Shown piece after piece: positions 40,589 through 57,700 of a stretch of DNA of 64,000 nucleotides. The notes beneath the pieces are model-generated. The model was not told the DNA's origin. It worked only from the letters and a program-made list of their open reading frames with translations, and did not search any database. Position numbers and translations under genes: made by a program. Numbering within the stretch: position 1 is the first letter of the stretch; every line of letters begins with the position of its first letter. Where the stretch lies: the NCBI GenBank assembly GCA_015501605.1, contig JADNRZ010000006.1, positions 620,001 to 684,000 on the forward strand, written 5' to 3'. The DNA is from Panaeolus papilionaceus (taxonomy: Eukaryota > Basidiomycota > Agaricomycetes > Agaricales).

Positions 40589-41477
40589 GATGATGATTCT
40601 GGATATTAGTTGAAAAAGCGGTAGTAATAGAAAAGAATATGAGATGATGGGGGAATTATACAATGAACGGCGATTCAATGTAGTTAAATATGAAGCATGT
40701 GGTTCAGGTGTAGGTGGTGTTGTAGTACGCACCTTGACCACGAGGTGAAGGTCAGGCAAAAAAAAGTGGGCAAGGGGACCGAGAGAGACGAGGCGGAAGG
40801 GCTGGTACGGGGCTCTAGCTTTCCTTCAGTCCTCGGATGGTAACAAAGTTAAACGCAGGTCTGTATCGAGATCGACCAATGTAAGAGACTGTTTAAGCCG
40901 ATGCATCGATGACGTCCAAACAAATGGGGAACAAATCTTTCATAACTGATCGAACTGGCCTCGTTGTATATCATCATATCGAGATTCCAGTAGCAGTCGT
41001 TATTCAACCTGGAATCAACAAAAGAAAAACACTGAAGAAAAAACAAAAACAGAAACCCCGCTTTACCTCTCTCTCTCACTCAGACCAGCTTTTTCATACT
41101 GCGCCGTACTCTACCAATCCGTGTAGAGCGGTTACCGATACCGATTTTTACCTTATAAAATTAACCGATCATGAATGTCGCAGGAGACGACGTTTCGAAA
41201 ATCACCTCGTTGACTGCAACTTGAATCGAGTTAAAACCAAACAACGAGTCCGACGATTAGGACTGACCCGCTTCCGGATTATCCTTTTTTGTAATGTTAC
41301 CTCGTCCACGTGATAAATGTCACATATTTTACCACGGTGTTATTATTGATTATGGACTATGATTAGACTACTAATGCCTCAGCGCCTGACAATGACAAAG
41401 TAGGCTTTCTCGTTCTTCGACATCAAGTCATATTAAACTACCAGTTCTCCTTGTGTTTTCGTTTTTAACAAGTCAAC
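40589..41477. other. Divergent intergenic region, homeobox and NDR-type kinase genes
   Basis: No gene supported. Contains one CACGTG at 41307-41312, 166 bp before the kinase start. It also holds A-rich plus-strand sequence near 41030-41060 and T-rich sequence just before 41478. Confidence 0.4.
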
Positions 41478-44996
<3,519 letters not shown>

Positions 44997-45568
44997 TTAA
45001 CGGACTAAACCAGTGTAAATTTGCCTTGTACGTTTGTATACCTGTATTTCCCTCTCTGTTGACGATCGATCTTTTGTGAGAGTACCTACGGCATATGTAG
45101 TATATCGATTTAGTATTCTTTTTTCCTTGTAAAGATAAAGGTCCTGTATCCGATTTACGGATCCTGATAATTAGTATTTATGCTACTTTCCAAGAGCGGG
45201 GGGCCAAATACTCACCAAACAGTATTTATGTGAAGGGCAATGTCGATCGATACTATGACGACACGAATTATGATGAATAACCAGCATCGCATTAGCGCTT
45301 TAAGTAGGCCCAAGTAAGCGATCCGTCCATGTTTGTGAATTTTTTGGTCAGTTTCTTTCCTGCTCTACATAATTACAGTGTCCTAATAATTTTATGGTTG
45401 GTGGTACTTCTACTGATGGAGGTTTGAAATGTACAACTGTAAATACAAAATACATGTGACAATAAATATGTATGGCTTGCAGAACTATAAATAAGTAAAA
45501 GATAATAATGATAGACGAACTCGACAAAAAAAGACTGATGTAAAGAACTCCTGACTGCGTCTTTTTCA
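44997..45568. other. Convergent spacer, NDR-type kinase and C2H2 genes
   Basis: AT-rich 3' sequence from both genes. I found no gene, hairpin or repeat that stands out. Confidence 0.45.
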
Positions 45569-46855
45569 CTAGGCCTGAGTGGATGCGACACTCTGTGCAC
45601 TCCGGTGTGAGGTTGAGCTAGACGCCGAAGCTGTGCTGTCACGACGCTGAAGGCGCCGAGAACTGCGGTTGTCCAAACTTGAAGGAGCTGATGACCCAAC
45701 TGCCTCATCGCCCATAGCAGGCGAGTTGGTATGGACACGGGCATGTCGGCGCATGTTACTCAAAACGCTGAATTTTCTCCCGCAGCCATCGACAGGGCAC
45801 GCGAACGCTAAAAGTTGCCTCAATACGTGTCATCAACAAATCTAAATCGAGCAACGTACGCTTTTCTCCTGTGTGGCTATTCAGATGTATCTAAGTGGGG
45901 GTGTTTCAGGAAAGGTGCACCGTTGAACAACGGAACAATTACCTTCAGGCTACTGGGTCGGTTGAAACCCTTTTTGCAAAAACTGCATTCATACTTGGAC
46001 GCGCTGCTTGCCTGGTCATCCACTGGGAGATAGTCCTGTGCCGATTGGCCGCCATGATACATCGAAGATCCAGAAGGAGTATTGGCCATACGCTCTGCTT
46101 CACCAGGATGGAAGCTGAGCTGAATGGCGGGTGGGATTTGGTTTGAATGGGAGTGATGGTAATGATGGGGCTGGTGACTAGGAGGACCTACAAGACCCGA
46201 TGCTTGTGGATGGCGGGATACAGAGTAGCGATCCGAGTCGTAGCCGGAGGTATCATCGCGATGGCGAACGCCCTGGGGACGTGATGCATCAGCGAGGGGT
46301 GTTCTGTATGGTCCCATGCGGCTGTGATCAACGCTTGGATTGCTGGAGGATCTTTCCCCCATGTCAGGAGGATAGTTTTCGGGATATGAGGGTCGACGCG
46401 ACATTGCCGGGCCATGGTGTTCCCTGCCAGTTTGCAGAGCTGGCAAACCTCGTCCCTCTTCAGAAAATAAACGAGATCGTGATGAAGAGCTTGGATAGTT
46501 GGATATGATCTAAAGACGGTATTCATCCGTATGAGGGAACGAAGGATTAAACATGGCGCTTACTCGATAGTCAGGAGCAGGTGAGGCACGCGGAGGAATA
46601 TGCAGGTGGTGCTCGTGTTGGTATCTCGGGTATGACTGTTCGTGTGTCCGGGGGTCATCTTCCATGCGGAGCCTTGCTAAAGTGAGCGGAGGCGATGCAG
46701 GAGGGTGCTGTGATAATTCCTCTATGATTATAAGATTTTAGACGTGCCAGAATGCTAGACATCTGCGACGAACCTCGGAATATGTGTCGTATAGGGGGAA
46801 GAGTAGGTCGACTACTGGGATCATCCTGAGGGGTGTTCGAGTCGCGATTATACAT
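45569..46855 (-). CDS. C2H2 zinc-finger transcription factor (two fingers)
   Basis: Starts MYNRDSNTPQDDPSSRPTLP at 46855 with a low-complexity Pro/Ser/His-rich N-terminal region over several exons. Two adjacent classical fingers lie at the C-terminal end. Finger 1 is YECSFCKKGFNRPSSLK, continued across an intron by IHLNSHTGEK. Finger 2 begins FACPVDGCGRKFSVLSNMRR and closes HARVH. The TGEK-type linker is present. The protein ends in a Ser-rich tail, SAQSVASTQA, at 45569. Paired fingers of this form occur in many fungal regulators, and target genes cannot be inferred. A TATATAG lies about 54 bp upstream of the start. Confidence 0.82.
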
Positions 46856-47414
46856 GGGACAGAAGAGAGGCCTGTATCCTTTTCAGAGCCTGAGACAGAA
46901 GGATATGTCTATATATCCTCTGTCGGTACACCATACTGCGCGGCCTATAAAGGAACTTGGGCTGTGAAGCAAACCGTGTCTGTCTCCAAGTGCAGGTTGA
47001 AATCGGCGACTAAAGACGTCAACACAGCCCTGCCACCATTATCCGTTTATGTTTGAGATCCTGGGTCTTTCGGTCTGAGGAGGGTTGAACCGGTAGACAG
47101 GAGAGGACGAAACCAACAGTCTGACTGATGAGCAAAGATGGGTATGATTGATTCCATGACGACATGGTCGTTTCCTAAAGATCCGCCAACAAACGGCGTC
47201 GGGATGAGATCATGGTGTAGGTCCCTGGCCGAAGTGGTAAGTGAAAAGATTCCGCTTGCGGGTTCACAAAAATCAATTTGGGGTAACGCGTGAACGGTGG
47301 GTTTTGAATAAACACAATCCAATCTTCCACGCTATTTTGACAATCTTTGCTAAACCCTGACCATGACCATTGTGTGATCAACACATTATTGAGTAGACAA
47401 AGTGACATGTTCTA
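46856..47414. promoter_or_regulatory. Upstream region of the C2H2 gene and 3' end of the BolA gene
   Basis: No gene supported. On the minus strand a TATATAG core lies at 46909-46915, 54-60 bp before the C2H2 start; it is a candidate TATA box. Confidence 0.35.
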
Positions 47415-48029
47415 TCAAGATGCCTGAGCGCGCTCTGCCTCTGCCTGTGTTTGAGTCTTGAGGGAAAGAGCGTGAAGCCCTTGAGCAAACTCATCACTAA
47501 GAGCTGCGTAAATCATTCTATGGCGTTGCATAGTGGTCTGTTGCGGAGCAAGGTTTGAGATGGCTGGGAGAAATGAAGGATGAAGATCCACCTTTTTCTC
47601 GAAAGCGTTGGAAACCACTTGAATTGAGAAATCTGTATTGATAATTGCTCCTTCAATCTGCCTTTTCTTTCAATAAGAAAACATGAAACGGACATACGTG
47701 TTTCTCCATTGGTGGATCCCTGCTCTCTCATCGCACTGTGGTGGCGATGCTGCCAAGAATCATTGGAAACTTTGATTGACAAGGGTAGCAAAAGTATTGT
47801 TAACTGCGTCCAATGATATGTGAGTATAGCTTGTGTAAGCGCGCATATTTTGTATCCGACGGATAAAACTAACCTTGTTATGAATGGATTTTTCTACGGG
47901 GCCCGGTGTGGGGTTTGTATTGGACGAGGATTGGTTGCTGGTGGATAATAAAGACATGTTTTTGGGCTTAATGAGCGAAGAGCAGCTACGAATTGTCTGT
48001 CTGGGGCTCACAAAACGAACAAAGGACAT
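47415..48029 (-). CDS. BolA-like protein, probably mitochondrial (Bol1/Bol3 group)
   Basis: BolA proteins help monothiol glutaredoxins in late iron-sulfur cluster steps or iron sensing. The first ATG in frame is 48029 (MSFVRFVSPRQTIRSCSSLI); a longer frame to 48059 opens at TTG and is not used. The N terminus is Arg/Ser-rich and hydroxylated with few acids, which suits a mitochondrial presequence. BolA blocks: IKVSNDSWQHRHHSAMREQ, then ETHFSIQVVSNAFEKK, RHRMIYAALSDEFAQGLHAL and SLKTQ. Introns lie near 47800-47875 and 47640-47700. A third at 47538-47591 (54 nt, no stop) is needed to bring FEKK next to TTMQRHRMIY; if retained it adds 18 residues to a normally tight loop. The conserved signature residues are present. 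I cannot decide among Bol1, Bol2 and Bol3. Confidence 0.82.
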
Positions 48030-48271
48030 GATGGGAGTTCTATTTTGATATCCCTGCAATTACACTTTCCCAAGAAATCAAAACATCCACCCATGTCATT
48101 GTCATTAGGTAATCCTTATAATGTTTTTTTTTATTGATATTAAATCTAAGGGTAACCATGTTTCATCCAACTTCAGTTTACAGTATTTATATCTCGTGTG
48201 CAAGAAATTTTCATCATCATATCGTATATAATTACAGGTTCGTACATCTATCTAAAAAATCTATATTTTGT

Positions 48272-50494
<2,223 letters not shown>

Positions 50495-51392
50495 TTGAAA
50501 TTGAGTAGAGGAAGGTAGAAAGAGATATTGTAATTAACATTGTAAACTCAGCCTTCTTCAATGAATTAGAAACGATGGTAAAGGATCTTGCAACAATCAC
50601 GCAATTGCACAGAATGCTTTCGTTCGTCTGAAATGAGGACATTCACCCTGAGAGTCTTATTGTCAGCAGTCTTGATTATCTCATCTACATACTTACCGAA
50701 AAGGGTTAAAGATAAGATTCGTCTCTTGACTCTCTTATCTCTTTGCTAGTTCCTGCCACTCAAGCTGAGGACAGAATGACAGACATAAGCGACAGCAGAC
50801 AATCTCCTTACTGTCCTTTCGTACTGAATCTGCCAAGAACTTAGACTATGGCGCAAACCTGTGGCACAATGACCCCGGTTTCTTGGGTTTTGAGTGCAGA
50901 TCAGTGCTCAGCTATCTAAGTATCGAGCTCCAAATCTTGTGTTCGATGGCCAAATGTCCGTTACAGCCCCACTATTACTTCTTCGATTGCGGCTCTTTTC
51001 TCCGATGTCGTTTCTTCGTGGCATATCAGCCTATCAAAGATGTTTGCTTTGAATTAGTGTACAAGATTGATTTCCAAAGTCAGTCGGTGCTTCGTATGTG
51101 ACCTCCGACGTCGTGGCACAAAGCTGTCAACAAGCTCAGAGAGATCAGCCGCCAGCTCTCATGTGCGATCACTTATGATATAATTCGTCAAGTGTCGCTT
51201 GGATCGAAACACTCCCTGGTGGGATGCTATGAAAATGTTCTATTTTTACACATCTCTTATGACAACCCTTTTGCAACATCCGTGAAGAAGAAGCAGCTTG
51301 AAGCTATCCCTGTGAAACGCATACTGATACCATCTGCCCGCCAGCGACGCGGCCTGACCGAAAAAGAAATACTGCGAAATTCAAGGAGGTTC

Positions 51393-51421
51393 CCTGAGGT
51401 TTCGTATAGCGAAACCTCAGG
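51393..51421. repeat. Perfect 12-bp hairpin, 5-nt loop
   Basis: Left arm CCTGAGGTTTCG, loop TATAG, right arm CGAAACCTCAGG, with no mismatch. It lies within the orphan plus-strand reading frame. Confidence 0.7.
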
Positions 51422-51708
51422 AAGAAGATTCAATCACCGGCATCTATCATTGGAATTTTCTTCATGTTTCCAAATGTTGTTAGTTGTTCTCAAAAAACGT
51501 CGTCTCCCACAATCAAACTAAATCGAGGAACACAGCGGGCACTGTGGCATGTCGGCGCGATTGAAGTGCAATCTATGAGCGGGTCGAGTTCGAAAGGTAA
51601 CATAAGGATGATTTTCCCGGGTGCAATTCACCTTTCTCAGAAGTCGTAGAACAATCTGTCAATGCAACCGATAGGCACTCCGTCAACTCGTCGGTATGCG
51701 AAGGTCGC

Positions 51709-51723
51709 CTGCGGTGACCGCAG
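51709..51723. repeat. Perfect 7-bp interrupted palindrome
   Basis: CTGCGGT, one base, ACCGCAG. A short, exact and GC-rich near-palindrome that could be a binding site or a coincidence. Confidence 0.5.
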
Positions 51724-51909
51724 TCCTAGGTTTATTTATGTTATGTTCATTAAGAATAGATAGACAGTGTGAACGCCCAAAGCATCTCAGGAGCACATAC
51801 AAAATTTGTCTGGAGCATCAAAGACTTATTCCGATTCGATCACAATAGGCCTCAACCTAGACAGATTGCAACTCACTGCCAGAAGCAATAATTCGTGTTA
51901 TAATATTTT

Positions 51910-51936
51910 TTTCTCGGTTAGAACCTAACCGAGAAA
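51910..51936. repeat. Perfect 12-bp hairpin, 3-nt loop, in ERO1 3' flank
   Basis: Left arm TTTCTCGGTTAG, loop AAC, right arm CTAACCGAGAAA. It ends 64 bp past the ERO1 stop and so is likely transcribed in its 3' UTR. Its role is unknown. Confidence 0.7.
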
Positions 51937-51999
51937 CCCACACCGTAACTGATACAAGTAAGTTATGTGTAATAAATATGACGTAATGTGATAGGACAT

Positions 52000-54179
52000 C
52001 TACAATTCGTCGTAGGCTTCTCTGGGACCATGCTCTTTCCCAGACGGTTTGAAGGCTGAAACAACGGCGCTCAAGGTTTCGCTCAGTGTGCTGATAGCGT
52101 GGGTTACGTTTTCTTCGATCGATGTTTTGCAATCCTTGAGCAGGGTGCACACAGCTTCGATAGAATTTTGGGGCACCCTCTCGGGTGTCACCGAAATAGG
52201 AGGATTGTGGTGCGCCTGACGGTGAGAGTGGTAAGGCATTGAATATTTAAAGAGAATGAGGGTACTATTTACCTTCTCCTTGACTCGTTTTTCTGTTTCA
52301 GACACGATTTTTTCAGAGTCCGCCGAGTCCAATTGTTGCCACAGACGACGGAAATCGTCGACAGCTTTCAAACTTTCACTGAACCTGAACAAAGTGTTCA
52401 TGAGCGCGACAACTTCTGATCTTGTGAGGAGATTTGAGTTGGAGGTAGGGCTGAAAAGCGGAATCGGTCAATTGTTCCAAAAAAAGGGATGTTGACCCAC
52501 TCCAGTGCCTTCTCATCCATTTCAAACAAAATTTTCAGTGCAGTTGCCAGCCCAGTCGTTTGTACTTTCCCCCAAAGCTGACATTTATTGCAACCAACGC
52601 AGTCCATTATTCTCGTTACGTTGCGGAAGTGGGATTTGAATTCTTCTTTCAAGACCTATATCAAACTCATGTCAAAGTCGGTTTACCGTGTGCTGCAGAG
52701 CGACACGTACCGCAGCATTCTCACCACGGAAAAGGACAGTTTCGTCGAACCGTCCCGCATCTTTGGCGATAGCGACAACCTTGTTGACAAGTTCAAGAGT
52801 TTCGACATCGTTTTCATGGTTTCCGGTTGAGCAATAGTCAAATGCGGAGAGGTAAGGTCCCAAGCGGGCCACTGCCCGAAGGAGTAGTATTGTGTCAAAG
52901 TAGATGTATTGCAAGCGCTCTGGATGAGATGCCACCCTGTCAATGAAGCAACGAAGATTGGGGCCCTAATGGCGTTATTAGCGATTAGATGAGACCATTG
53001 CAAATATGACCTACCCATTCTCCCGTTGATTGATTCAGATGCTCGTGACATATATGGGTCGAGATGGAGGCATGTAAACCTTGTGCAAGGTTGAGCTCTT
53101 CCTGAGAGAATAGAATCGTTATTGTTCATCGACGCACCTGAAATCACTTTGTAGTATACACGTTTCTCTAAGCAGTGTGGATCACTGGCTTGGTCCCCTT
53201 CATGCAGGACTTCAATCATTGTATCAGGGAGAGAAACTGGTGCTGGAGATTTGCTCTTCATAAGGATCATTTCTGTCAATCCGAAGCAGTTTTCTTCGTA
53301 TATTGCTCTCCAGACTTTATTGGCATCAGCACCAGAATAACCGGTGTAGCGTTCTGGGACTAGGCGCAAGTCGAAATATTCTCCTTCTACTCGGGGTCAG
53401 GTGAATACTCGAACACAATGCAGTTGACTATACCTGTGTTGTCATCAAGGAAGCAAAAGTCTGAGTCGCGGTAATAACAACCAGGTAGGGAATGTCGCTA
53501 AAGTTATGTAAAGTGGTTTAGTTTGGTAGAGTAAGAAAGGATAATAGAAACCAACCTCTTCAATGGAAGGAGGATCGACTTGGCTGAGGGCTTTCGCTCG
53601 CCACTTTTCGGGGACATCACTCTGCAAAATGATTGTCAATGGGTCTTTTTTGGATGTCGGGTATGAAGCTGAAGTACCTCATCGACAGACGTAATGCTAC
53701 AGCTTGGATTACTGCAAAAGCCATTATCTGCCCAAAAAGGGCATTCCCGATACAGGTCCACCTTAAATAGGGTCAGACGCGCTTGAACACGACTCCAGGC
53801 AATGGGGGACGCACTTGGAAATATCGGAAGAAAGGTTCGTGAACAAGTTTAGATATGTTACTGAATAAATCATCGTTGACGCTTTCTACTGTCTCATAAT
53901 CGCACATGGTAGTTTCAATAGGTCCTGTTAGCTGAGGTAACGGATCAACACCGTAGCATGGGATAAATTGGACGTCGAACTCACCATTGCATTCTGGCAC
54001 GAAGCGGCTTTCTTCACTGGCTGGTGTTCCAAGACATTTTGTATTTGTCCTTGCCGCAATAGAGCATCTGAAAGAAAAGAGGTCGAACTCCTGCCAGATG
54101 ATAACGATGCAACTACTGCAGACCCAAACAAGTGAGCCAACAGAGCGAGACGTAAAATGCGGCACATAGGATCCTTCAT
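52000..54179 (-). CDS. ERO1: ER oxidoreductin 1
   Basis: FAD-dependent thiol oxidase of the ER lumen that re-oxidises protein disulfide isomerase and passes electrons to O2. The start [20 protein letters not shown] (54179; a second in-frame ATG at 54167) provides a signal peptide. [36 protein letters not shown] and [15 protein letters not shown] (shuttle and nearby Cys) follow. [33 protein letters not shown] and the CxxCxxC active centre [13 protein letters not shown] near 52590 come next, then [11 protein letters not shown]. The C terminus is polar, [10 protein letters not shown]. About ten introns join in frame, including one after EE that gives HSLPGCYYR. No KDEL-like retrieval signal is seen. 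A CACGTG (54332-54337) lies about 150 bp upstream. Confidence 0.93.
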
Positions 54180-54723
54180 GCAAGCAGAATGTGGAGTTTG
54201 AAAAGCAAGTTAATGAAGTTTGAAGGTTTAAAAAGCAAGCGAACAAGGCTCGAGTTCCACGTCTGCAATTAATTCTGGTTATGGGATTAAAGAAACAATT
54301 TGATGACATAGAATTCCGAGAAATAAGCCTCCACGTGCCTAGAGCTCCCCAGAACTGATCCCCTTCAAGAACTCCGGTGCTAAAAAATTCAGAGTCCTCG
54401 ACCTTTTTCCAGTTCTGTAAAGTGGAAGGAACTTGAATAGATAATTATCAGAGTAAGAAATAATGGATACTTGATTTATATTCAAGGATTTGAAGAAATG
54501 AGAACATGAAATCAAGGGACAACCAAGGGCTTGCCACGTCAATATAGGAAAAAGTCACACGGGTTGTTGGCACCAGAAAATCTGAAAATTCGGTGATTCC
54601 AAGGTTCATCAACTGAATTATCATCACCACCACCATCACCACAGTTAGAAATTCAAAGAGTTTCTTTCCTTAGGTTTAACCCGTCAAGGCTTTCGCTCTC
54701 CGGACACCCGTTTTTAGAACATC
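54180..54723. other. Divergent promoter region, ERO1 and vigilin
   Basis: No gene supported. Contains CACGTG at 54332-54337 and a short CAC/CAT-rich tract near 54620-54645. Confidence 0.4.
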
Positions 54724-57700
54724 ATGGCGCTTAATGCAGCGGACTTACAGGTTCATAGTCACAACTTCTCATTCCCTACTCCGACGTCCTAATTACTTTC
54801 TATTTTACAGAGGAGACACGAATTGGAAGGTGCTCCTGATCCGTTTCCTTCTTTGTCTCAAAACCAGACAATTTCCGCGAAATTGAAGGCTTCCGACAAC
54901 GTTCCGTTGGATACCGATTTTGAGATTGCCTTCCCGTCTTTGGCTTCAGCAACTCCTGTTACTTCTACCAATGCTGCTTCGGCTTGGGGTGCTGCAGCAG
55001 GTCCACGTCTCAAGGCAGCTGTTTCCAAGGCCCCTGTTTTCACCGACAGTTTCACAATGTCCGCAATTGACTTGTCTAACGCCGGTAAAAATGGCAAGCC
55101 AACCACCCTGGGAGAAGTTATCAAGCAAGTTATTGCGAAGTACAAGGTCAAAATAGAAGCAAGCGCAAATCAAAGGGCACGTCAAACTACCTTCCATATC
55201 AAAGCTGAGTCCGAGAAAGAACTCGACAAGGCCAAACGTAGTCTCCTAGCTCTGCTGAGTCCTATTGTAGGCATCTCAGCTTCATTCGATAAAGCCTCTT
55301 TTTTCACTCATTAACGTGCACAGGTTACCATTGTCATTAACGCTCCAGCATCCTGCATTGCATCTATCATTGGTACCAAAGGTGATGCTCTTTGTCCTCA
55401 TGTTCACTCAGCTCTCTTACCTCGGTTCAAGGCGCGACCCTGAAGCAAATTCGTGACCAGACCAGTGTTCGCGTCGATATCCCCAAGAGAGAGACCATCA
55501 TCCCCAACGGCAATGGCCACGCTGACGGACACGCTGACGGCAAGGCTCATGATGAGGATGACGAGGAAGAAATCACCGTCCCTGTTACTCTTACTGGTCC
55601 TCAACCTTTGGTGTACGATGCTCAGGCTATGTTAAACCAGATTATCGCTTCCAAGACCTCCAAGACGACCCAAAGAGTCCGAGATATCCCCCAACATATC
55701 CTGCCATTTGTTCTTGCTCGTCGCGCTTCTTTCCTCGCCATTGCCCAGGACGCCGTCATTAACCTGTCTTTGAATGCTGCTGCTCGCGAAATTACTGCTA
55801 GCGGAGACCGTGAGGCCGTCGTTCGCGTGGTGGAGGCCATTAAGCAGGCAATCGAATCGTTGGAAGGCTCGCTTACTTCAATCAAACTTGCTTTACCAAA
55901 ATACAAGCATCGTCTTCTTTCCGGATCCAACGCCGACGCCATCATGAAAAAGAGCAACTGTACTGTTGTTGCAGACGAATCCGAAGAGGTCATTGTTTGG
56001 GGTCAAACCGCCGATCTCCCTGCAGGTTTAGGTGCCGTTATGGAACAGGCTAACTCGAGGCACATCCAAGATGTTACTCTTCCTGGTCCCGTCGAACACT
56101 CCAAACAAATTGCCAACTATCTAGCTCGCATTCATTACAGCAAAACTCTCAAGGCTGCTCACCCTGACGTCGATGTGTATTTCCCCTCTTCGGACTCCTC
56201 CAGCAACACTCTTACAATAGACTTTGTTGGAGACAAGGCTAAGGTCACCGCTGCTGTCAAGCAAACTACCGAATTGCTCAGCAGGCTTGCTTCTTCTATT
56301 CGGGATGTTTCCATCGACTGGTTGTTGCATCGCGTGATCAGCGGAAAGAGTGCGAAAAAGTAAGGCTTTTCACCCTTCATGTGACCTAGATTCTGATATT
56401 GGCATCTAGAATCAAACAGTTCCAAGAGGTACACGGTGTTCAGGTCTACTTCCCCAACGAAAAGGATGAGTCCTCCCATGTTCTTTTGGTTTTCGATCCA
56501 ACTTCATCAGCAACTGTTGATGAGAAGAAGAAACACTTGGACGATGTCGAAAAGGAACTAGTGAAACTAGTCAAGGAAGCTGCTGATGTGAAGACACAAA
56601 GCGTCAACGTCGAAAAGCGCTGGCACGATGCTGTCGTCGGCAAGGGTGGAACAACCTTGAACGCGTAAGTGATCGGTATTCACCTTCATTGTCGATATAT
56701 CTTATACCGCTCTAGCATCATCGGCGAGGAAAAGGCTCTTTCCATTAAGGTCGGCGCTGAAGCAGGTGACGCTACCACTGAGGATGTTATTCTCATCCGC
56801 GGTATCAGCTCTGATGTTGACCGAGCTGTCAAGGAGATCCTCCAGATCGTCGAAGATGCCAAGAATGACGAGATTATCAACAGCTATGTGAGTTGTGGTC
56901 GTCTATTCAAGACAGTATATTAATGTTCACCATACATCATAGTCCACTGAATTTGACATTGACCGTGAGTATGTTGGTCGCGTTGTAGGCGCCCAAGGTG
57001 CTGGCGTCAATAAGCTTCGGGATCAGCTCGGCGTTAAGGTTGATGTCTCGGATGATGTCGACGATAAGGAGAAGGAGGGCGGTAAAAAGAAGAAGGCCGT
57101 TCATCAAAAGTCCAAAATCAAAATCACTGGCCGCAAGGAGAACGTTGAGGAGGCCAAGAAGCGCATCTTGACTCAAGTTGAACGGCTTGTCAGTTGTTTT
57201 ATATATTGACTTTCTACTTTCGCGCCCGTTACTCACCCCTAATCAGGCCGATGAAACTTCTGAAATCCTCAAAATTCCATCCCAATTCCATTCTTCCCTC
57301 ATTGGTCAAAGTGGGAAGTATGCTATTCGTTTGGAGGAGAAGTACTCTGTCAAGATCACCTTCCCTCGTCAATCCTCTGAGAGTGGTGAAGGAAAAACGC
57401 GGGAGCAGCTCAAGTCTGACGAAGTCCTGGTGAAGGGTGGTAAGAAGGGCGTGGCAGGCGCCAAGTCCGAGTTGCTTGAGGTATAACTCCCTTGCCATAA
57501 ATATTCTCAACTGTCGTTCTGATGTTGTTTCTACAGGCACTTGAATTCGAGAAGGAATCCAACAATATTCTCAAATTCACAGTCCCAACCCGCTCTGTTG
57601 CTCGAATTCTTGGACGCGGTGGAGCTTCTATTAACGAGATTAAGGACGCTACCGACGCACAGATAGATATCGAGAAGGGAGCCGAGGAGGTTACCTCAAT

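Larger units (their letters stand above)
50495..51999. other. Intergenic region with three perfect hairpins and an orphan reading frame
   Basis: 1.5 kb without a supported gene. A plus-strand frame after the TGA at 51102 runs about 140 codons to 51521 with protein-like composition, including KKKQLEAIPVKRILIPSARQ, but no recognised domain and no clear ATG start. Three exact inverted repeats lie at 51393-51421, 51709-51723 and 51910-51936. I see no transposon ends or target duplications joining them. Confidence 0.4.

Noticed and set aside
48030..48059. Longer N terminus for the BolA protein
   Set aside because: The extension opens at TTG; the first ATG in frame is at 48029.
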